The notes beneath the pieces were generated by a model that had not been told where the DNA came from, ran no database searches, and saw nothing but the letters and a program-made list of their open reading frames with translations. Positions 1 through 6,557 of a stretch of DNA of 36,919 bases are shown piece by piece. Made by a program: the position numbers and the translations under genes. The stretch is taken from NCBI GenBank assembly GCA_035533095.1, contig DATLUM010000078.1:1-36919 (forward strand), in the 5' to 3' direction. Each line of letters begins with the position of its first letter. Position 1 is the first letter of the stretch. The DNA is from Acidimicrobiales bacterium (GTDB taxonomy: Bacteria > Actinomycetota > Acidimicrobiia > Acidimicrobiales > Palsa-688).

Positions 1-86
1 GCAAAGCGCAGTTGGCCTCGGAATGCGATACCCGAGGCAAGTGCGACTATCCCGACGACGATGAGGAGCCAAGCCCACCACGGCAT
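1..86 (-). CDS. N-terminus of a small membrane protein (partial)
   Basis: The minus strand opens at an ATG (84-86) and reads MPWWAWLLIVVGIVALASGI before running off the window. The first 20 residues are strongly hydrophobic and would form a signal anchor or first membrane span, followed by a basic stretch (FRGQLRF). No clear ribosome binding site is seen. An in-frame GTG lies two codons upstream (90-92). The family cannot be named from 28 residues. The call rests only on hydrophobicity and an open frame. Confidence 0.35.
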   Translation of the reverse strand, partial: MPWWAWLLIVVGIVALASGIAFRGQLRF

Positions 87-248
87 GGCCACGATGGTAT
101 GACGCTGGGGGGTAACTCGGTCAGAAGCCCGCGGCGACTCCTCCCCGGCCGGGTCAGACGCTGCTCGGGTCGGAAGTGTCGGGTGTCGCCTTCGGGCCAG
201 ATCGATTGCCAGATTCGACGCCACTCGCATCACCCAGGCTTCTCGGTA

Positions 249-1091
249 CTACGCCGGCGGAATCGATCGTGCGACAGCAGCATTGAAAATCGCCGCATCC
301 TGGCAGAACAGCACGTGCCCTCCGTTGTCAGACCCGACGAACGTCGCACCAGGGATCTGGCTCGCGACCCAGCGCCCCTGCTCGATGCCTCGCGTGAAGA
401 TGTGGGAGTCGGCGGCGAAGACAGTGGTTGGTATCGTGATCGTCGGCAGGACCGTCGTGTGGTCGCGCATCAGGAAGTCCGAGTAGATCGCGACCGCGAC
501 CGCAGCGGGCGTCTTCATGCTCTCCGCGAGCATCCACCTCATGTCATCTGCGGGCGCGGCGCCTGACTTGAACATGTTGTTGATGAAGCGCCGTGCGAAG
601 GCCTCGCGATCCGCGCAGACCGATGCGCACGCGATGTTCATCTGGTCGTAGTCGTGGCCCTTCATCGGGTGGGCGTTCCAAGCGCCCGGCGAGAACGGGA
701 ACGGCGTCATGTCGACGAGGGCGAGCGCACGGAGGCGATCGGGGCCGTAGTGGCTCCAGTGATCGAGCACGACGGGGCCCGCGAGAGACCAGCCGACGAG
801 CGTCACGCCGTCGAGCTTCAGCGCCTCGATGACGGCACGCACGTCACGCGAATACTGCGGAATGGTGTGGCCGTGCAGGACCTTGCTCGAGTTGCCATGT
901 CCCCGAAGGTCCATCGTGACGACAGTGAAGTCGCGCGAAAGACCTTCCACCTGACGCACCCAGAACCTGCTCGACATCATCCAGCCGTGGACGAAGAGGA
1001 TGGAGGGACCATCGCCGGTCACTTCGTAGTAGATCAGCGCGCCATCGCTGGTCTCCACGAGTCCGGAGCGGCTCGATGTCGAGACGGCCAT
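249..1091 (-). CDS. alpha/beta-hydrolase fold protein
   Basis: A 280-residue alpha/beta hydrolase. The oxyanion-side motif HGW is at about residue 35, the nucleophile elbow GWSLAG carries the likely catalytic Ser102, and a late Asp (FAADSH) and His (DNGGHVLF) complete a triad. The sequence DLRGHGNS is typical of the esterase, haloperoxidase and lactonase-like group. The ATG at 1091 is chosen because GGAGG lies just upstream (spacing about 6). The frame stays open for 38 more codons upstream, but those residues do not resemble the family. There is no signal peptide, so it should be cytosolic. The substrate cannot be predicted. The gene stands alone, with a nested palindrome about 85 bases upstream. 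Confidence 0.88.
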   Translation of the reverse strand: MAVSTSSRSGLVETSDGALIYYEVTGDGPSILFVHGWMMSSRFWVRQVEGLSRDFTVVTMDLRGHGNSSKVLHGHTIPQYSRDVRAVIEALKLDGVTLVGWSLAGPVVLDHWSHYGPDRLRALALVDMTPFPFSPGAWNAHPMKGHDYDQMNIACASVCADREAFARRFINNMFKSGAAPADDMRWMLAESMKTPAAVAVAIYSDFLMRDHTTVLPTITIPTTVFAADSHIFTRGIEQGRWVASQIPGATFVGSDNGGHVLFCQDAAIFNAAVARSIPPA

Positions 1092-1174
1092 CGGGGCCTC
1101 CTTCCGAGAGGAACTTTCACTCCTACCATGCCAACTAGCCCAGCATGGCGGACAGGGCCAGATGACCCACTGGA

Positions 1175-1219
1175 GTTGACCCGGTTTCGCGGACACGGTG
1201 TCCACATCAGCGGGTCAAC
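1175..1219. repeat. nested inverted repeat upstream of the hydrolase
   Basis: GTTGACCCG (1175-1183) is perfectly inverted as CGGGTCAAC (1211-1219). Between them GGACAC (1191-1196) is inverted as GTGTCC (1198-1203). The words resemble ends of IS3-type elements, so this may be a pair of insertion-sequence ends left after deletion. It could equally be an operator for the hydrolase that starts at 1091. No transposase reading frame is seen nearby. Confidence 0.45.
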
Positions 1220-1346
1220 CCCAGCCAGCCGTCAACGACCGCGGCCGCGCCCGATCGACGGATATTTCCTTACGCCCAGGGGTCGGCAGACCGCTGAGGT
1301 GCGGACCCTGTCGCGCCGGTCCTTCCCCTCAGAGGCGCTCACTGAC

Positions 1347-1910
1347 CTAGTGAGGTCGCGAGCACCACTCTGTCCAGGCATCGACGGCCTCTTCAAGCGA
1401 AAGCGCCTTGACATCGTCCGGCTCCATTCCGACTGTGAGAACGAGCCTCTGAAGAAGCCAGTCAGGTAGCAGTTCGTGACCAGGCGGAGGCGTGGCAACA
1501 GTGCTCCCCGCGGCCCGTCGACCAATGCCCTCAACCACAGAGGAGAGCGCGATGGTCTGAGGTTGGCCTGGTGGCATCGCCGCTAGTCGGGCCTTCATTT
1601 CCGCATAGACCTCGCCATCGGAACGGACTCCAAGTGCCCATACCTCGGCGATTTCGACGATGGCCTCCCCGGCTTCGTCTTGCCGAACCCGCCAGACGAT
1701 GCGCCATCCGCGATCGCCGACGACGAGCTTCCACCATCCGATCAGAATGCCGAGCAGTGGCTCCCCGGCATAGGGGTTGCTCTCGAGCAGGATCATCTTC
1801 TTGAGCGCCCATTCGACGACGACTGGGGACCGCTCCGCGAGAGTCTGGAGATCCTCTGCTGCGGCTTCGGTGAGTTCGACGTGCGCTGCGGGTCGAGACC
1901 CAGCTGTCAC
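1347..1910 (-). CDS. RelE/ParE-type toxin with a C-terminal extension
   Basis: Residues about 10-95 fit the RelE/ParE toxin fold: an N-terminal helical part (VELTEAAAEDLQTL), a strand with GWWKLVVGDRGWRIVWRV, and a later EIAEVWALG strand. RelE family toxins cut mRNA at the ribosome, while ParE members poison gyrase; the sequence does not decide between them. The start is GTG in a GTGA overlap with the antitoxin stop, so translation is probably coupled. Typical family members are 85-110 residues. This one has about 85 more, including LPDWLLQRLVLTVGMEPDDV and EAVDAWTEWC, which I do not recognise. Antitoxin first, toxin second is the usual order. Confidence 0.7.
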   Translation of the reverse strand: MTAGSRPAAHVELTEAAAEDLQTLAERSPVVVEWALKKMILLESNPYAGEPLLGILIGWWKLVVGDRGWRIVWRVRQDEAGEAIVEIAEVWALGVRSDGEVYAEMKARLAAMPPGQPQTIALSSVVEGIGRRAAGSTVATPPPGHELLPDWLLQRLVLTVGMEPDDVKALSLEEAVDAWTEWCSRPH

Positions 1911-2236
1911 TCTGCGACCGTGCGGCCCTCCGCCCGCAGTTGACTCTCAAGCTCTGAGCGAGAGAAACCAAGGGCAGTGATCACCTTGTCCAAAGGCGTC
2001 CGTTCGCCGCGATCAGTCGCCACTCGACTAAGGAGGAGGGCCGCGGTTCGGATGTCCTCTTCGAGCGTCCGGAGCTCATTCAGGTGCTCAACGCTGATCA
2101 CAGCCGCGACGGGGCGGCCATGACGTTCGACGACAGTGTCGGTGCCGCTCTCGCTGTCCTTGAGCAGTCCGGTGACACCCCGGGCGTGCGCCTCTGTGAC
2201 CGAGAGAACCCGAGTCGGGAAGTCCACAACAGCCAT
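1907..2236 (-). CDS. Phd/YefM-type antitoxin
   Basis: 109 residues. The N-terminus has the Phd/YefM pattern (VLSVTEAHARGVTGLL, then DTVVERHGRPVAAVISVEHL), the fold that binds operator DNA and neutralises the toxin through its C-terminal tail. It lies directly upstream of and overlaps the RelE-like toxin by 4 bases. The ATG has no Shine-Dalgarno sequence; a TANNNT -10 box lies 7 bases upstream, so a leaderless transcript is likely. A palindrome over this -10 box is a good candidate autorepression site, which is how this family is usually controlled. Confidence 0.75.
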   Translation of the reverse strand: MAVVDFPTRVLSVTEAHARGVTGLLKDSESGTDTVVERHGRPVAAVISVEHLNELRTLEEDIRTAALLLSRVATDRGERTPLDKVITALGFSRSELESQLRAEGRTVAE

Positions 2237-2243
2237 ATCAGTA

Positions 2244-2252
2244 ACTGTACAG
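2244..2252 (-). promoter_or_regulatory. leaderless -10 box and palindrome of the toxin-antitoxin pair
   Basis: On the minus strand TACAGT (complement of 2244-2249) ends 7 bases before the antitoxin ATG, the spacing expected when transcription begins at the start codon. It overlaps the perfect 8-base palindrome CTGTACAG (2245-2252), a plausible operator for the antitoxin. No good -35 hexamer is visible. Confidence 0.4.
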
Positions 2253-2418
2253 AAATCTGAACAGGTCTCCCAGTGGTTTTGGTGAGATTCCCCAACTAGC
2301 CGTTTGAAAACCTACCTCAGGGGACTGGGGTGGATCCCGCGCCATGAGTGCGCCATGCGGTGCCATCCGGTCGGACCCGAACTGCTCCCACAAGCTGCTG
2401 ACCTGCGGTTTCTTGCGA

Positions 2419-2462
2419 GGCGGCGAGCGGAATCGAACCGCTGTACAGGGCTTTGCAGGCCC
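2419..2462 (-). repeat. distal attachment site (tRNA-Cys 3' fragment)
   Basis: This is a 44-base exact copy of the anticodon-to-acceptor part of the tRNA-Cys gene at 6434-6508, in the same orientation. The 5' half of the tRNA is absent, and the encoded CCA is replaced by CGC. A further 12-base match (GCTGACCTGCGG) occurs at 2397-2408 and 6414-6425, so similarity continues a little beyond the core. It is an attachment site, not a working tRNA. The surrounding 2237-2652 has no protein gene. Confidence 0.75.
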
Positions 2463-2589
2463 CTGCAGCGCCATTTTCCGGCCTTCGCCACCCTTGACCG
2501 TCAGCGTCCGCAGCCGACCATAAGTGCTGGTCAGCGGCATATTTCTGGGCCGGAGGAGGACGAACGTGGACGGCGCCGGACGGCCTCGG

Positions 2590-2630
2590 CCGCGGGATTT
2601 TCGCGGGATACCGCGGGATTTTCGCGGGAT
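2590..2630 (+). repeat. tandem 20-bp repeats, probable integrase arm sites (left)
   Basis: CCGCGGGATTTTCGCGGGAT occurs at 2590-2609 and again at 2611-2630. Each copy contains two CGCGGGAT words 11 bases apart. A one-mismatch copy in the same orientation lies at 6352-6371. The distances from the cores (about 130 bases here, about 70 bases on the right) fit integrase or excisionase arm-binding sites of an attP region. Confidence 0.6.
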
Positions 2631-2652
2631 GGAAAGCGGCCCCTCTTGTGGG

Positions 2653-3796
2653 TCACTCCGGCGCCACTGGGACCGGGCCGCAGCAGGTCTTGTACTTGCG
2701 TCCCGAACCGCACCAGCATGGGGCGTTACGCCCCGGTGGCCAAGGGACGGCGTCGCCCCGGCGGGCGATCTCCGCCGCGTAGGAGGAGCGGGCTTCCGCG
2801 GTCCCCGGGGCGTCGCCCTCCTCTGCGCCGAAGGCGGTGAGACCGTCGATGGTCATGGGCGACACCCGTATGGGGTGGCCGGCAAGGGTGCGCGCCAGGC
2901 GCTTCATCCGCGCCTCGATTCGATGGCTATAGGCGGTGTGGTCGGCCGGCAGCTCGTCGAGGAGGTCGGGCCATGTGGCGGTCGCCTTGTCCCACTCGCC
3001 TCGGGGGAACCAGGCCAGCGACACCATCATCGAACTTGGAAGGCGGGATGTGCGCCGGGGCGGGACTAACTCAGGGAGGGCCTCGAAATCGGTGGTGTCC
3101 CGGTCCCCTACTTTCAGGATGGCCGGGTCGTAGCCGCAATGCTTGCATCGCCGCTCCTGGAGCGGGGGCGGGTCGCCGCCCCAATAGTGTCTAACTCGAC
3201 CGGGAGGCGGCTGCCACGCCTCGACGAAGGCTTCGACCCGGTCGTTCAGGCCCGGTTCCGGACTCTCGCCGAGCGCCGTCCTGGCGGCCTCCAGGCCTTC
3301 GAGGAGCTGGACCACGACCTGGTCGGGGTCGCCGGTGCGGAGAGCGACGTCGATGCCGTCGCGGAACCACCGGGCCGATTCGCTGTGATCTGGGACCGCG
3401 GCGTAGGAGAAGCCCGCTGAGTTGTACAGCCAGACGTCGTCCGGTGTCCTCGCCCGGAGATTGGCGAATAGTGCATCCGCCTCGGCTCGCCTGCCGGCCA
3501 GGAGGTGGCACTCGGCGACGTCTGCGTCGGGGTGGGGCTCCGACCGGTAACCCGCCCGCACCGCTTCCTGCTTGGCGGCGATAGCGGCGTCGTAGTCGCC
3601 GGCGCGCTTGTGGAGCTCATGGATGTTGTCCCACACCTCGTAGGCGGGCAACCTGGTGGTGGGCACAGGGGTGGTCGAGCAGCTCGTGAAGGCCGGCGAT
3701 TGCGGTGCCCCAATCCTTGGCCTTCTCGCTTTCCTGCACGCGCTCGTTGATCGCCCGAATCTGCCGGTAGGACTCGTTGAAGCTGATCTCCGGCAT
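2653..3796 (-). pseudogene. SEC-C motif / TPR protein, frameshifted
   Basis: Translation from the ATG at 3796 (GGAGG just upstream) gives 47 sensible residues, MPEISFNESYRQIRAINERV through DHPCAHH. Coding then continues in another frame with RLPAYEVWDNIHELHKRAGD. Removing one base at about 3655 joins the two into a 380-residue protein. It has TPR-like helical repeats, an internal CKHCGYD zinc-ribbon-like pair, and a C-terminal SEC-C motif (PCWCGSGRKYKTCCG) of the kind that binds zinc. The role is unknown. It diverges from the pRiA4b-like gene, with 62 bases between the two starts. The cause is either a real inactivating insertion or a sequence error. No slippery heptamer is visible. Confidence 0.7.
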
Positions 3797-3858
3797 GTCC
3801 CTCCAGGCTCGTCGGCGTTGCGTCCACGGTAGGCGCGGCAGCCCATAGCGTCTCGGTG

Positions 3859-4983
3859 ATGAGAACCACTCGCCTTCGGGTGACGATGAGCGAGGTGGAG
3901 CCGACGGTGGTGCGGGTGCTCGACGTGCCGGCCGGCGTCCTGTTGCCCGAGCTGCACGATCTCCTGCAGGTCGCCATCGGCTGGACCGACTCGCACCTAC
4001 ACCAGTTCGTGGCCGACGGCATCCGTTACGGGATGCCTGACATCGACGGTTTCAACGAATTCGACGACGAGCGGGCCGAGACCGGCGTTTCACTTCGTTC
4101 CCTGCCGCGCCGCTTCACCTACCTGTACGACTTCGGCGACGGCTGGGAGCACGACGTGGTGGTGGTCGGCCCTGGAGCTGATCGGGTCGGTGTCGTCGAC
4201 GGCGAGGGGGCCTGCCCTCCCGAAGACGTCGGCGGACCGCACGGCTACGCGGAGTTCCTGACGGTGCTAGCCAACCCGACAGACCCGGAACACGAGCACA
4301 TGCGAGGTTGGGCGGCAGCATGGAGGGACACCTTCGACCTCGCGACTGTCGACCTGCTCGTCCAGCAGACAGTCGGTCAGGTGCCGACCCCGGTACAGCT
4401 GGTGCTCTCGCTGGTCCCCGGTGGGGTCAAGCTGACACCTGGAGGCCGCCTACCCCGGGTGTTTGTGCGGCAGGTCCAAGAGCAGTTTCCCAAATGGGGC
4501 TTCGATGCGCGCCCGGCCTCCATCGAGGAGGACCTGCCGCCGTTGGCAGCCCTACATGACCTCCTACGAAAGGTCGGCCTGCTCCGCCTGCGCAAGGGGG
4601 TCCTCGCCCCCACGCGAATCGCCGGCGACGACATGGAAGTGATCCGCCGCCTTCGATCGTGGTTCGGACCGCAGTACGGCTACGAGTCGCTCCTCACAAC
4701 CGACACCCTCGCATTTCTGGCCGCCGAAGGTCCGTGTAAGCCACAGGATATGGCCGGCCGCCTGCTGGAACTGCTCGGTGGCCGGTGGGTCACCAGCCAG
4801 GGCCAGCGCCTCGACGAGGCCCGGCTCCGTAGCGACCTCTATCGCCTCGAGTGCGTCCTCGTCGGCCTGGATCTGATCAACACCTCCAGCGGGAGCTGGG
4901 AAGTGGGCCCCTCGGCCCGCTGGTTGCTGCCACGAGCGACAGCTCTCACCTACCTTTGGTCGAAATCCGCCGACCTGGTGTAG
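3859..4983 (+). CDS. plasmid pRiA4b ORF-3-like protein
   Basis: About 374 residues. The N-terminal half matches the pRiA4b ORF-3 / IS1096 passenger family: RLRVTMSEVEPTVVRVLDVP, DLLQVAIGWTDSHLHQF, RRFTYLYDFGDGWEHDV and CPPEDVGGPHGYAEFL, ending in a WRDTFDL segment. The C-terminal half looks helical, with winged-helix-like stretches, but I cannot assign it. The family is spread by plasmids and integrative elements and its function is not established. Adjacent GTG (3856) and ATG (3859) codons are both possible starts; neither has a strong ribosome binding site. Its place inside the tRNA-bounded element fits its mobile habit. Confidence 0.8.
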   Translation: MRTTRLRVTMSEVEPTVVRVLDVPAGVLLPELHDLLQVAIGWTDSHLHQFVADGIRYGMPDIDGFNEFDDERAETGVSLRSLPRRFTYLYDFGDGWEHDVVVVGPGADRVGVVDGEGACPPEDVGGPHGYAEFLTVLANPTDPEHEHMRGWAAAWRDTFDLATVDLLVQQTVGQVPTPVQLVLSLVPGGVKLTPGGRLPRVFVRQVQEQFPKWGFDARPASIEEDLPPLAALHDLLRKVGLLRLRKGVLAPTRIAGDDMEVIRRLRSWFGPQYGYESLLTTDTLAFLAAEGPCKPQDMAGRLLELLGGRWVTSQGQRLDEARLRSDLYRLECVLVGLDLINTSSGSWEVGPSARWLLPRATALTYLWSKSADLV

Positions 4984-5001
4984 CCCTATTCCGGGGTTTG
5001 T

Positions 5002-5358
5002 CTATTCGGCTGGCTGTTCAAGGTAGACGAGGCGGTCGTCGAGCTCCTCGTGCGCGATGGCTCGGACGGCTGCAGCGATCTTGGGGATCCCGCTGGGTCG
5101 ACGGGAGAACCGCGAGGACAGAGCGATCAATACTCCTGAGTGATGCCCCCCTGCTGTAAGGCGATCGGCGGCGATACGAGCGAAGTCGGCAACGTTCTCG
5201 GTGAGCACGACGTAGCCATCCTCGACCGCCGCAGCCAGAACGTCGGAGTCGGACCGTCCGGCCAACCCTCGCTCGGCCACGGTGGAGGCGTTGATGCCAC
5301 CCGCCCGCAGTGCATCCGCCAGGGCCGGCGGGTACATCTCATCGATCAGGAGCTTCAA
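5002..5358 (-). CDS. DUF5615 PIN-like toxin
   Basis: 118 residues. The sequence MKLLIDEMYPPALADALRAG, then a Glu/Asp-rich middle (GRSDSDVLAAAVEDGYVVLTENVADF), is typical of the DUF5615 (COG4634) PIN-like proteins, presumed Mg-dependent ribonucleases with acidic active-site residues. The start is TTG in a TTGA overlap with the stop of the upstream antitoxin, so the pair is probably translationally coupled. Pairs of a DUF433-type antitoxin and DUF5615 protein are common and are regarded as toxin-antitoxin modules. Here it may help keep the surrounding element in the chromosome. Confidence 0.8.
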   Translation of the reverse strand: MKLLIDEMYPPALADALRAGGINASTVAERGLAGRSDSDVLAAAVEDGYVVLTENVADFARIAADRLTAGGHHSGVLIALSSRFSRRPSGIPKIAAAVRAIAHEELDDRLVYLEQPAE

Positions 5359-5744
5359 ATGTTCGAAGCCGCAGCTGTCTCTTGGCGATGCAAGTCGATG
5401 CGCGCACCGATCTCGTCTGGGTAAGCGGCTCGGTAGCGCAAGGCGGCGTCGATCTGTGGCCGGCTCAGCGACGATTCTCCAACCAGCACGGCAATCGGAT
5501 CCGTCTCGTCCGACAGATCCTCAATCCACATCACGACTTCCCACACGTCCGGCCCGCCAACCAGCCCAGCCCGGCGGCCCGTGGGCCCGTCTCGGAAGGT
5601 GATCAGTGGGTGCTCGTCGCGCCGGACCCCTTCGTCGGCGTAACGCCGCAGCCGGTCCGACAGGGTCTCTCCAGCGGCACGGGCCCGGACGCGCAGCCGC
5701 TGGGCCAGGCTGTCCTCCAAGCGGACCGACACGTTCTCAGACAC
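5355..5744 (-). CDS. DUF433-like / ribbon-helix-helix antitoxin
   Basis: 129 residues from GTG at 5744. The N-terminus (VSVRLEDSLAQRLRVRARAA, then GETLSDRLRRY) resembles a CopG-type ribbon-helix-helix DNA-binding segment. The rest (GRRAGLVGGPDVWEVV, LSRPQIDAALRYRAAYPDEI) resembles DUF433 (COG2442) proteins encoded before DUF5615 toxins. The GTG start is chosen because a TACAAT box ends only 6 bases upstream, which places the transcription start at the GTG: a leaderless message. The frame stays open farther upstream, but that sequence is not family-like. It overlaps the toxin by 4 bases. Confidence 0.75.
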   Translation of the reverse strand: MSENVSVRLEDSLAQRLRVRARAAGETLSDRLRRYADEGVRRDEHPLITFRDGPTGRRAGLVGGPDVWEVVMWIEDLSDETDPIAVLVGESSLSRPQIDAALRYRAAYPDEIGARIDLHRQETAAASNI

Positions 5745-5750
5745 GTCAAC

Positions 5751-5756
5751 ATTGTA
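5751..5756 (-). promoter_or_regulatory. -10 box for leaderless antitoxin transcript
   Basis: The complement of 5751-5756 reads TACAAT, one base from the TATAAT consensus, in otherwise GC-rich DNA. It ends 6 bases before the GTG at 5744, as in leaderless actinobacterial genes. No convincing -35 hexamer is seen at 16-18 bases. Confidence 0.5.
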
Positions 5757-6002
5757 GCACAATGCATACACCCACCGGCCAGAGGTCACCGAGGCTTTCC
5801 GCGGGCCTCGCGTCACGTAGCGGCGATAGGCAGCGGTTGCGCCACGGCGTTCGGCGTGCGCGCTGTGGGACACCCCGGCTTTGGACGGCCTGGCTTCGGG
5901 TGTTCCGGGATCCGTCGATCGGCGCTGCTCCATCGCGGTCACAGGCATGTCGCGAGGAAGACACAGATGATAATCGGCGTGGCATCGCTGATCGCTTGTC
6001 AA
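5757..6002. other. stretch without a recognisable gene
   Basis: Open frames cross this stretch on both strands, but none has family-like sequence, a ribosome binding site or a sensible start. It lies between the antitoxin promoter and insertion-sequence-like repeats that abut the broken integrase. It is probably decayed element DNA. Confidence 0.4.
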
Positions 6003-6079
6003 GGGACAGCGGGTTCTCCTTGTGGGCGGACAGGAGATCTCTTTGCCGGTGGACAGCAGAGTTCCGTGTGGGCGGACAG
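6003..6079. repeat. short direct repeats, possible insertion-sequence end
   Basis: TGTGGGCGGACAG is present at 6021-6033 and 6067-6079, with partial copies GGTGGACAG (6048-6056) and GGGACAG (6003-6009). Multiple spaced copies of a transposase-binding word next to a terminus are typical of IS21-like elements. No transposase gene remains. The repeats stop about 18 bases before the point where recognisable integrase coding begins, so an insertion here may have removed the integrase N-terminus. Confidence 0.4.
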
Positions 6080-6096
6080 CTGTCGGAGTCGATCCC

Positions 6097-6489
6097 GACA
6101 TGCACCCGCACGACCTTCGTCACCACGCCGCCACCCTCATGGCCCGGATGCCGGGCATCACCACCAAGGAGCTGATGGCCCGGATCGGCCATTCCTCCCC
6201 GCGAGCGGCGCTGATCTACCAGCACGCCACGGCGGAGCGCGACCGCCAGGTAGCGGCTTTCCTCGAGGCGCAGATCGACGCGACGACGCCGGCGAAGCCC
6301 CGCCTGGTGGCCCTCCCGGACCCCGAAAAGACAGCCCAAAAAATAAATGAGCCGCGGGATTCTCGCGGGATGGACCACCCGGAGCACGATGGAGCGGAGG
6401 ACCTAAAAGGGCCGCTGACCTGCGGAAACACTCTGGAGGCGGCGAGCGGAATCGAACCGCTGTACAGGGCTTTGCAGGCCCTTGCCTAA
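6097..6489 (+). pseudogene. tyrosine integrase, C-terminal remnant
   Basis: Only the end of the catalytic domain is left: DMHPHDLRHHAATLMARMPG (the HxLRH motif with the second catalytic Arg), RIGHSSPRAALIYQHATAER (the GH motif and the catalytic Tyr), then a basic tail. The N-terminal arm-binding, core-binding and first-Arg regions are missing; upstream sequence is repetitive and unrelated. The frame then runs on through the attachment core and ends inside the antisense of the tRNA-Cys. It lies beside the intact tRNA, as element integrases usually do. The protein cannot recombine DNA in this form. Confidence 0.8.
6352..6371 (+). repeat. 20-bp repeat, probable integrase arm site (right)
   Basis: CCGCGGGATTCTCGCGGGAT differs by one base from the two copies at 2590-2630 and has the same orientation. 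It lies 66 bases inside the right attachment core (6438-6481). It also falls inside the 3' part of the integrase remnant's frame. Confidence 0.6.
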
Positions 6490-6508
6490 GCCACTCGGCC
6501 ACGCCGCC
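6434..6508 (-). tRNA. tRNA-Cys (GCA)
   Basis: A full cloverleaf can be drawn. The acceptor is GGCGGCG paired with CGCCGCC. The D arm is GCC-GAGTGGCTTA-GGC, the anticodon arm AGGGC-CTGCAAA-GCCCT (anticodon GCA), and the T arm AGCGG-TTCGATT-CCGCT. The discriminator base is U, as is usual for cysteine tRNA, and CCA is encoded. Its 3' 44 bases (6438-6481) serve as the attachment core of the adjacent element and are duplicated at 2419-2462. Integration restored the gene, so it should still work. Confidence 0.93.
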
Positions 6509-6557
6509 CGGCATTGCCGCGGGCCAGCATAGGAGACCGCGATGTGCCGGTTAAGTC

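Larger units (their letters stand above)
2419..6481. mobile_element. decayed integrative element at the tRNA-Cys 3' end
   Basis: A 44-bp direct repeat bounds this region: 2419-2462 is identical to 6438-6481, the 3' part of an intact tRNA-Cys. Insertion by a tyrosine integrase at a tRNA 3' end leaves exactly this arrangement, with the complete tRNA at one end and a displaced 3' copy at the other. An integrase remnant (6097-6489) sits beside the intact tRNA, the usual location. Copies of one 20-bp repeat lie just inside both ends (2590-2630 and 6352-6371). Cargo is a frameshifted SEC-C gene, a pRiA4b-like gene and a toxin-antitoxin pair. At 4 kb with a broken integrase it can no longer move by itself. 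Confidence 0.68.

Noticed and set aside
12-566. Plus-strand open frame at the left edge
   Set aside because: Its sequence is Arg-rich and antisense to the end of the hydrolase, with no family-like content.
1338-1354. Hairpin CTCACT/AGTGAG as a terminator for the toxin gene
   Set aside because: The stem is only 6 bp, overlaps the stop codon and has no T-tract.
2419-2466. A second tRNA-Cys gene
   Set aside because: Only the 3' 44 bases match; the D arm and 5' acceptor strand are missing and CCA is replaced by CGC. It is an attachment-site duplicate.
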